Shown: positions 1 to 11,300 of the stretch, in pieces
How positions within the stretch are numbered: the stretch's first letter is position 1
Layout: every line of letters starts with the position of its first letter
NCBI GenBank assembly: GCA_021234535.1
Contig: CM037830.1
Location: 10,030,752 to 10,094,751 of the forward strand
Source: Stichopus chloronotus
Lineage: Eukaryota; Echinodermata; Holothuroidea; Aspidochirotida; Stichopodidae
Direction of reading: 5' to 3'
DNA length: 64,000 nucleotides
Notes under the pieces: generated by a model
Told to the model about the DNA's origin: nothing
The model's database searches: none
What the model saw: the letters and a program-made list of their open reading frames with translations, nothing else
Position numbers and translations under genes: made by a program

Positions 1-956
1 AGGGAGTTATTGTGACATACAAAGTTCCTGGATAATGCACCCTCCATCGGTAATTCACTCTCCAGCGATTAATGTCATCACAGCATTGCATGCTAAAATA
101 CTCTCAAAATAAATTAATCAAGATAATCTTAATTAAGCCTATATTTCCATGAGAGATCAGTTTGACTGAAGATAAATCAAATGATGTTTCATAGAACGAA
201 TTAAATCTATTTTGATTAATTTATTTCATGATTGAATAGCACACCGAAGGACCAGTGGACATCAACCTGCGTGCATCAGGTCCTAACGGCTTGCTACATG
301 AAACTGGACTGATCTGTTGATTGTGTCGAAACGGAGTTAGCTCACTGACTTTATTACAGAACGTATACAGGAGTTCACACCTCAACTTGGATGTCGCTTT
401 CCCTCCCTCTGACATAACTTTTGCACAATGCAAACTTGACCTATTTCGACTTTCTTTGACAGCCAAACAATAGTCTCACATAAAAAATAAAATAATAATA
501 ATAATCAAAACGCGGGCACGGCAGATATTTCCAATATAAAATCGCTGCAAACAAGTACACACATCACAACTGAACCGTCTTGAGAGCAAAACACATTTTC
601 AATGACTACGTGTGAACTTCAAATTACGAAAAGAAACAATAGACCTACACATGTATGAAAACTCTGTAGAGTCACTGCGATGTAAATGTTACGTAAAATA
701 TTTCATCTTTTCGTAATTTCCTGTGTGCAGTGGCATGTAATTTTGTCAGGCGATTCTCTGATTCGTTAGGATCTTTGTCCAAATCATTCCGGAGCACTCA
801 AGTAGATGATCATTGTGATAGAATTGATTCTCCAGCCAATTAGATTACTTTCCACTTTTAGCAAAACGTTGCACGTAGAAGTGATAATAAAGTAATGCAT
901 ATTCATAGCGTTACCAATGATTACAATTTAACTATAAGAACAGAGATAAGACTTAC
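1..956. other. Non-coding stretch, left edge
   Basis: It lies downstream, in the minus-strand sense, of the last visible EGF exon, so it is probably intron or 3' region of that gene. I see no EGF-like cysteine pattern and no recognisable element. An open minus-strand stretch at 221-466 contains four cysteines but matches no domain and joins badly to the preceding exon. Confidence 0.5.
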
Positions 957-1097
957 AAAATAGTCCACAGCCGTTGCCAGTTGTATCAGGTACCAAACCC
1001 TCGTTACAAATGCATTCGTAGGAACCTGCGGTATTAATGCAGGTTGAAGTTATCGGATCGCATGGGCCGGGTGTCATCGAGTCACATTCGTTGATGT
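957..1097 (-). CDS. EGF exon c: calcium-binding EGF-like module
   Basis: The 141-nt exon has an acceptor ending in CAG at 1098-1100 and a donor GTAAGT at 956-951. It encodes a DINEC-starting module with cysteine spacing C-7-C-6-C-8-C-1-C-12-C. The DxNEC start and the Asn/Tyr in the C3-C4 loop (C-INTAGSYE-C) fit the calcium-binding and Asx-hydroxylation consensus of cbEGF domains. The phase is 1 at both ends. Confidence 0.88.
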
Positions 1098-4000
1098 CTG
1101 AGAGAATATTGATAAATTAAAATAATGTGTTTGGTTTACACCCTAGAACATTACTGTACAAAGAGGGTTTAAACCCATATCTCTGATTTGATTAGTAAAA
1201 TAAGACCATAAAATAGTTTGGAAATGTTGGAGATGTGAACAATGTCCTCAGTAAACACTTATTTACTTTTTACTCTTTAATTTATGATTACTTTTTTGTT
1301 TGCTTGTCACGTGTAATTACCACTGTAAGAGTTGATGGTTGTGTCGATACATCAGTATTGCACTGTCGCAGAACAAAGCTACCACAACCTGCACCCTGGC
1401 AAATTAAGAACTTAAAAACGAAACAGAAAATGAGTACAACCTTTGGTTTCACAAATCTCACGGGGGCACACCTGGCGAGATTAGGTAGGAGTGGGGGCCT
1501 CACATTTGTCCTCATCACAAGTCTAGGGGACCGACCATCACGAGATTCAACATTTACGGTAACATTAGTATATATGAATACACTGAAGACCCTTTGGAGT
1601 TGTAGAGAGACTTCATTGTATTTCCCGTTGGTGATTTCTAACAATATCGAGGTTCAGACATTAATCGTTCCGTTGGCTACTTCACCGAGGTAAAAAATTA
1701 CACACTTACTACCCATATAAGAAGAAAAATCAAATTTTAATATAAAAACAAACAACCAAACAGTGTAATAACTTATTTGATTATAGGCTTATCTTCCGTT
1801 CGTCGTTGCATATGGCCCGCAATTCGTGAATGCTTTAATTATACAGGCCTATACTATAAGTTACTACTTGTATAACAAACTGCATTAACAGCTTTCAAGA
1901 GAATATTATGCTCTTTCAGAAAGTTGCGTTAATAGTAAAGAGAAGAATGTAATGAATAGTGCACCTTGACAAATACTTGGATCAGACGTTGCAGGTCCGA
2001 AGCCAGCCTGACAAGCACAAAAAGTTATTTCCCCGTCTATTATGAAACAGTTGTGAAGTGAGGAAGGGCACCTGTTTTCTGAGGGTGCACATGGAAGGAC
2101 TGAAAAAGGAAAGAATTTCAAAGACTTCATAGATACATAGACAGATTTCATAGACTGAAAATCACGAGATCGGTGATTATGAACAAATATAAGTTAAAAG
2201 AAAGCTTAAAGCGAGAGAGCTCCAAATTTTTACTTATCACTTGAAGTGCACGCAGTAGACCTACTAAAAATTCCTACAGTGTTCAAAACAATTATATTTC
2301 CAAAGATTTTATTTGTAGTAGTTTTTGTCTTGTGAATGTATGATACTGAACCCCCCCCCCCCTTCGATTTTCCCATACTGTGAATGGAAGATCTGTCCCT
2401 CATAGTGACTAATTTCGTTTCAGTGTTGTTGGATTTCCGTCCCATTCGGCTTGCTAAAAGCGTCCACGCGTTCCACGTCCAAAGCTTGCTTTGAAATCGA
2501 TGCATCCGATTCCAGACACACTTCCACAAATAAACATCCTTTATTTGCATAAAATCAACAAGAATTTATTGCTTAAGCAATTGACCGTCATCTCTGCTAG
2601 ATAAAATTATTATCAGTGTCCTGAATAGTACCGTATTACTACATCAGTGAATCTGTAGGTTCGTCAAGCCATTTCACCGACTCATTTTGGTTACTTCAGG
2701 TTTTGACGCTATTCATTCCGGAGAAGATTTTGTGAATAATCTACGACTAAAAATGATAAGTTTGTTGTAAACCATCCTTTCGAATTATGTGTATTGGTTT
2801 GGAGGACGAACTTACGAAGAATATGACCGTTTTGGTTTCCAAACTAGTTTTCTTAATGGTCCCTTTTGGGCATATTGTATACGATCAATTACTAACCGTT
2901 TACTACGGATTACTACGGATTATAACTATTATTACGGACTATTACTACTATTATTACACATATTACAGCCGTGTTATCGACTTTCGGCAGACCAGTGGTC
3001 GACTTAAATATCTCCTGGGTACTAATCGGATAAATCATGTAATTAGTCTTACAAAACATGATAATAACCCGAACTATATGGGCTATACGGTTCATCGCAG
3101 TAGGGCCTATAGTTTTCGTTAACATTACATGTTATTTGTTCTGATGGTACTGAAGTTTTGTTTTATTATGCATCCTAGTGACTAGATACCCATTGATCTG
3201 TTACAATCATGAATATCCTCAGGGTAATTTTGTTACAGATGCGGGTGTAACAAAAACTATAAACGAATGTGTTTATCACCTGTAGATGTTTTCAGTATAT
3301 TAAGAACTGTTGTAGTACGTTAGCAGTCTTTGAAAACGTTGATTAGGTTTAGAGGTTTATACTATTAAAATTATTTATACTAAATATGAAAGAACCTTGT
3401 CAGTTCTGGTTTGTCATCAACACTACAAAAGTCAGATCGAAGTTATAATTTTCAAATAGATATCAGGGTATAAGTCTGTATGCGCTGATCCGAAAGTCTT
3501 GCATACCTAATCATGATTAATAGTTTCAAACTTCATAAATTCCTAAAATCATTAAAATTGTTGGAATCTCTGCCAAGAATGTTCAGTAACGAGATGACAT
3601 TGGTTTGAATAATTTAGATATTTTATACAGATGGTACTTGAAATTATCTTATTGGTATGAATTTATTGTTTTTCCTTCACTTACTTCTTTCGACGCAAGT
3701 TTCTAGTTCATCATCGAAGACGTATCCTGGAAGACAGATACATGAGTATGATCCCACGGAGTTCAAACACGACGATGTCATGGAATCACAAACATCGGAA
3801 AGACATTCATTAATATCTATTATAAAAAGGAAAAATAAATAAAAATCTTTCAATCTGTTCTTCGAATTTTATGGATGCACAGACAACAAAGAATAATAGA
3901 TATTCTTCGAATTAGGAAAGTATGTAGTTAAACTATAACCATGGTTGCCATGGTTGTAGTAAAACAATTATCATCATACCAGATTTGACCATTGCTGCAT

Positions 4001-5106
4001 TTTACATTTTTTTTTTTATTGAAGACAAGATTTTTCATTTTTGATTGCTTGCCGAAGGCAGTCACGTTACCTATGCAGTCACGTCCGGCGGTGCACATGT
4101 GTGTCTGTGTGTGTGTGTAGCGCCCTTGCTTGTAACCTCAGTATCTTGAGATAGCTACTGAAAGCAGAACTGATTTTGTAATGTGGGTTCGACGTATTAA
4201 GTTCAAGCTCCCTATCGTTTTTGGTGGAGCTCAAAGCTCATGAGGGGTACGGGGGGGGGGGGGGGAGCGTGGGGGTAAAATGTGAAAATAATGAAAGTTT
4301 AATATTTCCAGATTCCAAACATTGTGGAAGTTTCCATGTGTAAGGTAGATGAGTGTTTACGTTTACAAGCTCTCTCGAGCTTCTTGTTGCTTCCCCTCAG
4401 TCTCTTTCCTCTTTCATTTTATCTTGTTTTTTATTGCATATTCACTTTGTTACTTCTTGAAAGAGATTGAAATACAGTTGGATGAATTGGATTGAATTGC
4501 ACAATACTCCACAACAATTTTTCAATGATTTTGGAGAGGTCAAAGGTCATTTGCGGTCAGCAGATGTGAAATCATGACAACCTTGTTCTCGCTTGTAACC
4601 TCACTATCTTAAGGTATGCACTTATTGCAGATTGTATAATTGGCATGAGTTTCATCCTATTAAGTTGATGTTCCCTATTGTTTTTGGTAGAGGTCAAAGG
4701 TCTTATGGGGTCAGCAGAAGTCAAAACAAAAATATGTGAAAAATCACGTCTCCTACACTGGAACATGCAGTTGTGTTATAAAGACATGATGATCATAGAA
4801 AATATTGCTCCACGTTTTTAATAGTTTTTGTGCATGTCAAAGGTCATTCAGAGTAAGCAGAAGTTCGCACTCTTCCCAGTTGAGTATGCGAGTATTGTGA
4901 TGATTTGCGATTTTCTTTGGTTTCATATGTAATGCACATCACTCCCCCCAAACTATTTTAAGTACATCAAGTAAGTATAGGCTAACCGACACAAGTGATC
5001 TCGCCTTCAATCTCGACGGCATTGTATCCATTAATGCAGGAACAAACTGTGGCGCCTTCAGGTGACATTGAACATTCTTGTAGTTCACTGGGGCAGGAAC
5101 ATGTGC
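957..5106 (-). CDS. Multi-EGF-domain extracellular protein gene (partial; three internal exons)
   Basis: Three minus-strand exons, read 5106-4987, 2099-1965 and 1097-957, encode consecutive EGF-like modules. Each has six cysteines, a pyrimidine-containing acceptor and a GT donor, and begins and ends in phase 1, as expected for shuffled EGF modules. Lengths are 120, 135 and 141 nt. Joining them keeps the frame. The last module carries a calcium-binding EGF consensus (DINEC start, then C-x-N-x4-Y-x-C). Such arrays occur in secreted or cell-surface matrix and receptor proteins (fibrillin, fibulin and Notch-like groups), but which one cannot be told from three modules. Both ends of the gene are missing: no signal peptide, membrane segment or stop is visible. 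Its 5' end probably lies to the right, possibly beyond the LINE remnant at 5.2-6.8 kb. Confidence 0.8.
1098..1964 (-). other. Intron between EGF exons b and c
   Basis: It contains no EGF-like cysteine pattern in a usable phase. Open frames on both strands at 1,235-1,693 overlap each other and match nothing I recognise, so I treat them as chance. Confidence 0.6.
1965..2099 (-). CDS. EGF exon b: EGF-like module
   Basis: The 135-nt exon has acceptor TTTTTCAG ending at 2100 and a donor starting GTGCAC at 1964, a weaker but acceptable site. Cysteine spacing is C-6-C-6-C-9-C-1-C-13-C. It lacks the DxxEC calcium-binding start. Spacing is close to exon a (C2-C3 6, C3-C4 9, C4-C5 1), suggesting that a and b are recent relatives. 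The phase is 1 at both ends. Confidence 0.82.
2100..4059 (-). other. Intron between EGF exons a and b (left part)
   Basis: It holds a poly-C run near 2,351, a degenerate ATTAC-type short tandem tract near 2,895-2,965 and several chance open frames. I see no exon-like signal or domain. Confidence 0.55.
4060..4880. repeat. AGGTCA-rich dispersed/tandem repeat with a GT microsatellite and poly-G run
   Basis: Two diverged copies of a block starting with CTTGTAACCTCA-TATCTT occur near 4,130 and 4,590. Each is followed by a TATTAAGTT-CCCTAT-GTTTTTGGT segment and then AGGTCAAAGGTC-type sequence. A GT repeat lies near 4,095-4,118 and a run of about 15 G near 4,250-4,265. Similar GGTCA-rich text recurs at 61.5-61.8 kb and, as a different unit, at 40.2-41.05 kb. 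It lies inside the EGF-gene intron. Confidence 0.6.
4987..5106 (-). CDS. EGF exon a: EGF-like module with close C1-C2
   Basis: The 120-nt exon has acceptor TTACAG ending at 5107 and donor GTTAGC at 4986. It encodes six cysteines spaced C-1-C-6-C-9-C-1-C-14-C. The single-residue gap between C1 and C2 is unusual; the rest matches exon b. It has no calcium-binding start. The phase is 1 at both ends. Confidence 0.78.
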
Positions 5107-5205
5107 CTGTAACGAAAGCCGGCAAAGAATATCGATTCATTTTTTTTTAATTTAAAAACTTCATTTTAATCTCTTATGAATGTCACTAGTGAATATTTAA
5201 TTTTT

Positions 5206-6821
5206 ATTTCTGGAGACTACAGGTAGCAGTCTTGTAGTCTCCAAAATTGTAGAAAAGCATATTCACAATGCGCTATATAACTATCTGCAGAAATTTAAAT
5301 TGCTAAGAGTGGCACAATCTGGTTTTAGGGCCAATCATTCTTGGGAAACATCTCTATTAAAACTCAGGGAAGATTGATGCAAGAACATAGATAATGGTAA
5401 CAAGACAGGATCAATCTTCTTAGACTTATGGAAAGCGTTTGATGTTGTTGATCATGAAGTTTTATTACAAAAATTTAGGCTATATCAATGTTCTAAGCAA
5501 TCACTCAAATGGTTTACTTCTCATTTATCAAGTAGGAAACAATGTGTTTATGTAAATGAAACTTTGTCAAACTCTATGTCGGTATCATGCGGAGTGACCC
5601 AAGGCATCATTGGCCCACTATTGTTTCTCATATACATTAACGATTTTGATTTATGTCTTACTCACTGCTTTTTTGATAAGCCTGCCAACGATACCACTTT
5701 TCATGTTTATGGCAATACGACAAAGGAACTTTCGATTAAATTAAATGAAGACTCTAAGAATATTCATCGATAGTGTGTTGATAATAAAATGGTCATTAAT
5801 ACCGATAAAACAAAAAGTATGTTAGTTTGCTCAAAACAAAGACAAATTACTCTTTCAGAGGATGATATCTTACATGTATACATGGTTGATCAAAGATTAG
5901 ACACGACTAATGCTGAAAAACTACTGGGAGTCTGGATTGATTCGAATCTCACATGGGACGAACAAGTAAATCATGTCTGTAAGACCGTTAGCTCACGATT
6001 AGCACTTTCAAGAAGAATGAAGCCGTTTATTGATATACCAACTTGTACTTTGTATTTTAAATGTATATATTTTAGCTTATATTGATTACTGTAGTCTTAT
6101 ATGGAGCTTAAGTACCAAAGGGAACATAGAGAGGATAGAAAAACTTTTGTAGAGTGCTGCCAGAATGATACTCAATGCTTCGTATGATGACTTTTCTTTT
6201 CAACAGACTTGGATGGCACACATTTGAGCAAAGAATTAAATGTAAACGGCTGTGCTTGGTATACAAATCGTTAAATGACCTTAGTTCAGCTTATATGAAA
6301 AATTTGTTCAATTATACTAGTAATGTTCATAGTCATAACTTGAGGTCTACGTCAACCTTAAATCTATTCTTGCCAAGGGGAAATACCGAAATTCACGTAA
6401 GAAAATTTTCATTTATTGGAGTTAAAGAATGGAACGAATTGCAAATCAATCTTAAGAATGCACCATCATATACTACTTTTAAGCGCCTATAATCAAAGAT
6501 TTTATATAAGCTCATCTTATTTTGTTTTTATTTTTTTATGTATGTTTGTTCTTAGATCTTAATTCATTTACTTTCGTTTATATATTTTGTTTGAATGTAT
6601 ATATTTATATTTGTAGTTCCCAGTTCTTAAATTATTTCAATTTCTGTCTCACATTTTCAAGTTTATTACTTTGTAATACGTTTTACACTTTTTCGTTCTT
6701 TTATTGTACACTTTCTAATGTTCTATAATTGTGTAATTCTATAGAGGGCCTCGGGTAAGATTAGCCATGGCTGACTGAGCTACCCTTTCAAAACAAGGTT
6801 GAAATAAAAATAAATAAAATA
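5206..6821 (+). mobile_element. CR1/Jockey-type non-LTR retrotransposon remnant (reverse transcriptase 3' part, dead)
   Basis: The plus-strand translation shows non-LTR reverse transcriptase landmarks in order: VSKIVEKHI, QSGFRANHSW, FLDLWKAFDVVDH, SCGVTQGIIGPLLFLIYIND, and the usual C-terminal tail (HNLRSTSTLN, then a conserved WNEL). It is dead. There is an in-frame TGA at 5375 and TAG at 5771, and the frame changes between about 6,085 and 6,175. The catalytic FADD-like box has become PANDT near 5,685-5,700, losing the first Asp. The endonuclease domain is absent, so it is truncated at the 5' end, as is usual for LINEs. The 3' end has a TAAA-rich tail (about 6,799-6,821), typical of CR1/L2-like elements. 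It sits to the right of EGF exon a in the opposite orientation. The subfamily is not certain. Confidence 0.88.
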
Positions 6822-7731
6822 TAGTATGAAAAGAGGTTGCAATTATGGAGGTGTACGGCCTGCTCAGCAAACAACATTAGAGTAACTGAGGTTACAAAGA
6901 ATGAGTGTACTTTACTACCTAATCATAGAAAAGGTACAGGAGATGCTCGCAACTTGGTGATGTTAATAAATTAGTGAAGTTGCTACTCATTCATTTGACA
7001 CTAAAGCATGAAACATTGTGAGATTTTATTCTCACACTGCACTGGAATTTTTGAAAAAATGTAATTATAGAACATTAATTTACCCTATGCTACGTATTTG
7101 GTGAATATCACTCCAAGCCAATCATGTCCCCCAAAATGGAGTTATCGTCATTGTGTATGAAAAAGGGATTTCGTTTCAAATTTTACAAATAATATAAACT
7201 ACTTTTCACTTGTCCTCCAAGTGAAAAACTAGCTTGTATTTAAGGTGTTACTACTTAAATTTGTGAAAGCAAATTTAGAAGAAATGGAGAAACGTTTAGT
7301 TCTATATGTAAATTAGGATGGATCGTAGTTGTTTCACGGAAAATCAAAGTCAAAACACATAAATACCATGCTGACTGTTACGGTACTTTTCGCACCCGCT
7401 ATCCTAGCCTGAATTCCCATGGAAAGCCAAACAAGCAATTCTGCGCCAACAGCACTGTAAATGTCATGTCACGTTATTAAAATACACCACATGTACTGCC
7501 CTTGTAGCTACATATACTACCTAGCCTACGTACTTTCTAGTCATAAAATGTATTCTACAAACATGACGTGTAACAGATATTTACCTACGCTCAATCATGT
7601 TCATTCGGTAAAGTGTAAGATATTCGTGTGTTGACTCATATGGTGGTCTCTTCACTAATTCTAATGCAATGGATGCATGTTTTCATGTTTATACAATATA
7701 TACAATTAATCACTCTTTAACTTTATTCTAG
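6822..7731. other. Non-coding stretch
   Basis: AT-rich sequence between the LINE tail and the first plus-strand exon candidate. I recognise no gene or element. Confidence 0.5.
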
Positions 7732-7924
7732 GCCTAGTCGATATTCTAATGCAAATAACACTTGAAACACTAAAAGCAATAAATTTACCTGGGGTTTGTC
7801 CACATACTCCACCGACTGAAATAAAACCAGAAGAAAGATTAACAATAATTATTGATGAGGAAATGGTCACCTTTTCAATTCTATGTCAATATCCTAATAA
7901 AATCACATACCTAGTCTATCGCAG
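7732..7924 (+). CDS. Candidate exon, unknown protein (low confidence)
   Basis: A 193-nt stretch is open in one frame between a good acceptor (pyrimidine-rich, ending TATTCTAG at 7,731) and a good donor (CGCAG followed by GTGCGT at 7,925). The frame would carry one nucleotide in and two out. The peptide includes PGVCPHTPPTEIKPEE and ILCQYPNKITYLVYRR; I do not recognise it. A second open stretch at 8177-8351 continues in compatible phase. It could equally be chance. Confidence 0.25.
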
Positions 7925-8176
7925 GTGCGTGTAGCTAACCAATCATTAACGAGTTTTTTTTTTTCTTTGTGGTATTGGACATTTGTGATTTTTAGTCCTA
8001 CTTATCTTCAAGTCCTACATTTTCTTTTTGTTGTGTGCATGCCTGTTTGCATGTTCAGTTCATAATAGTTTATACGTAAGTGAAACTTACTAATAAACAG
8101 TCTAATGACCGAAATTGGCGATAAAAGCAAATGAAAACATACCAAAGTTACTTTTGAGGAGGAACATACCACACAG

Positions 8177-8351
8177 TCAACTATTTGATCACATGATCAT
8201 TCCGGTGTCCTTTAACGGTATATCTAGCGGTGTGCCTAACTATTATAAGGAACCAGGAAAGTCTTATGCGTCATCAGATGTCCCTTCGAATAATTACATT
8301 CCTTTTATAATGAGTTTGTCAGCTACCTTCGACGGAAGGAATAGCCTTTGG
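8177..8351 (+). CDS. Candidate second exon, unknown protein (low confidence)
   Basis: An open frame runs from a possible acceptor (ACCACACAG at 8,176) to a consensus donor (TGG followed by GTAAGT at 8,352). It accepts the two-nucleotide overhang of the 7732-7924 candidate without a stop. The peptide includes FDHMIIPVSFNGISSGVPNY and SLSATFDGRNSLW. I recognise no domain and see no further exon, and the acceptor has a poor pyrimidine tract. Confidence 0.22.
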
Positions 8352-11300
8352 GTAAGTTTAGTTTTATACCTATCTGTCAAGGTTCGATAGCATAATGAAA
8401 ACACGCACACTGTAAAGAGGTGTAGCATGTTCCACGATGCCCACTTATACGTATCTAGGTGTCTGTAAATCTTCAAGTATATATGGCACTCACAACGGCT
8501 GCTGCTGATATATTCAACGCCTCTGAGTAGCTAAAACCTACCCCTGCCTTCTTAACACTCCACAAGATGAACAAAAACGAAAATGAAAAGTTCTTTTAAA
8601 ATTGTGAACTTTTTAACAGTTATTCCCTAAAATACCATGATGATACCATGAGATGTGCCACCTTCCATGAACAATTTGTGGAAACAGTCACCGACCCATA
8701 AAATTGACTAATTTTTCCTCGGATTGGATCATATATAAAACCTTAGGTGTTGACAGTTACGGTTTTCTATGAAGTGATATCCCTGCAGCCATGAATTATT
8801 ACTGTTTTCGTGGATATATATGATGTGATCTTTCATTAGAAAAATGTCCGGAGGAACTGTTGACAAAAATTGAAGTGATTACCTCATTATAATACGATTT
8901 CAATTGTAAATGAGTTTCCGACATAAGTGGCAAAAGTATTCAATAAAATCAAGACAGAAAAAAAAAAAACCATTTTAAGACATTTTGATAGTAACGTCTG
9001 ACACAAAATTACAATAGAGTGCTCAATACAACGTATTATATATACTTACATTATATATATATACTTCAGTGAAGGACATCAGCAACAACACTATGCAGAC
9101 CATTAATATTATTATATTTACAAAGCAACGTCACTCCCTTTTCACTTGTGAAACACTACTAACTTTAATACTCACGGTCAAAAATACCAAAACTTGCCAG
9201 AAGATACAAAACTAACTTCATCCTTGCCGTTTTGTGGTAAAAAAAAATATATTTCCACTATCAACAACACAGATGGCATGCCGCGTACATATCATATCAC
9301 GGTCAGACTGTAGCCTGTACTGAGTCTGTTCTGTCATAATTATGTAGGTTTAGTCTTTGTATAGTTGACAGCAGTATTTAGCAGTATATGGTGTGACGTG
9401 AAAGCACCATGGTCTCGAACAATAGACCAATTTACCAAACTATGTTGACATTTCTACCTGTTATTTCAAAGTCCTCGTTCAACCCAAATTTTGCAAATTC
9501 ACGCCTAGAGTGAATTGAAAAGATTTTCCAACGGGTCTGAATTGGGTGATGGCTTTGTCTTATTCTGTTTTCTCTGTTTTTCTTTTTTTCTTCCTTAAAA
9601 TCTTGAGATTGCTTCGATTTGAAACATCCAGACCTGTCAAAATAGTGTGGTATTTTTGGCATTTTTTTGAACGACGGTATAAACTGATTTTATACATTCG
9701 CAGGTGAAAGAAATAAATTTTAAATGCAACACATTATTACACATACCACATACTTCTCTTGCCTGATGATGCTGGAAGTAATTTTTAACTTGCAACAAAA
9801 GGCAGTTTTCACAGCATGTTGGTTTAGAACCCACAACTGACTTCAAATTAGTTTATTGTCCTGGCCAAGGGACATATAATCTTGAATAAAAATCTACTTG
9901 CTTCTACAGGCAGTGGAGATATCTGAACATGAAATGTTAGCTACTTTCGCGATAATTTAAGCACAGTGATAATGGTACAATTAAAATTGGATGTCCTTGA
10001 CAAATTGTGATATTTCATATCACCTCTAAGATGGTTAAGTCTATACATATATGCAGATATTGTATGAGAAAAGTAAATTTTGATTATTTCAAAAGGAAAA
10101 AGAAAGAAGACGAAAAAGCCCGTAAGTTATCTGACTTCGTTTGTATTCACATTCTGACTATTATTAGCCTTTGAGGTGTAAGCTAGGCACTTCACCTTTA
10201 CTATTTTCTTTTCCAAAATAGGGAGAGGGAACTCAAAAGACCCAAGCAGGTTTAAAGGAGCATAGGTGACTTGTGAAATACATCTTACATAACTTTTTGT
10301 ACATTCTTTCTCCGGCCAAATCGTGTAGAAGCATATCTATTTAACAGATCATTGTGGTAATATATGTTCTGCCAATGACAAATTCTGTTAGAAAGTGCCC
10401 CACTATTAAAAAAATATATATATATATATTATTATTGTTATTTTTCTGTATTTTTGTAATTTTTTTTTATGTTGAAGCCCGTAAGATAATATTCCTAATG
10501 AGTATTTCTTTTATGCCTCCCCAAGATTGAACATGTAATATTGTTTGATCGAAGGTTATCAATGTTTATCTGGACTCAAACTTAACAAAATGTATGTTAT
10601 TTTTGCTGGTGGCATAAAATTCCTGCTTGAGATTTGAATTAGCCGATTGTTTGACTACATATTGAGGTTTAAAAGTGAAAAATGTATATCATATATGGGT
10701 AAGATCAAAGATGATTAGGAAGCCAAGACTGGCTGCTTCAACTTCTCCCAGATTGATGTTTCAGATAACAACGTTATTTTTATACTTCTTCAATGTTGTT
10801 AAACCTGTAACTGTACACTGGCTTACAGTTTAAAGCAACGAAAGTGTTGTAAGTCATACCCTATCCAATGACAACGTCGGCCTCACTGGATGTACGATAG
10901 TCCTGTAGGCCTATCCTTGAAACACGAAAATCTTTAAGTTCAACCGTGACTCAGTCAGTCAATTTTGGTTTTCGACCAATGAAACTGTCTGCACTTTCAC
11001 TATAAGATACATGGCACTTTATTAATAGCACGCCTAAAATAATGTCACGCACAGAGATCTTTGGTGTCAATGTCAGTCATGCGTGTCAACTGGGTTGTAC
11101 CTATACAATCCAGTCTATAACTTGCAGATAAATAACGAGTTGAACGCATGGGAGAATTCAAACTGTTGGCTTACAAATTGCATTACAGCTAACAAGTAGG
11201 TTGAAGCAGCACTCGCTGTTAATTGTATGTGTCTAGTGGGAGGAGGCTTTAACCGATTACTAACAGTCTGGGGTCATTTGAGTCTGCTTTGTCTCTCATC

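Noticed and set aside
221..466. Minus-strand open frame with four cysteines as the terminal exon of the EGF gene
   Set aside because: Its best acceptor would create a TAA codon when joined to exon 957-1097, and the cysteine spacing matches no EGF or other module.
1319..1402. Minus-strand two-cysteine exon candidate between EGF exons
   Set aside because: It is open only in phase 0, while all neighbours are phase 1; in phase 1 it hits a stop at once.
7789..7815. 27-nt phase 1-1 minus-strand micro-exon (TTTATTTCAG acceptor, GTAAAT donor) as part of the EGF gene
   Set aside because: It overlaps the longer open plus-strand candidate with splice-like borders, encodes too little to test, and has no domain support. 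Only RNA data could revive it.
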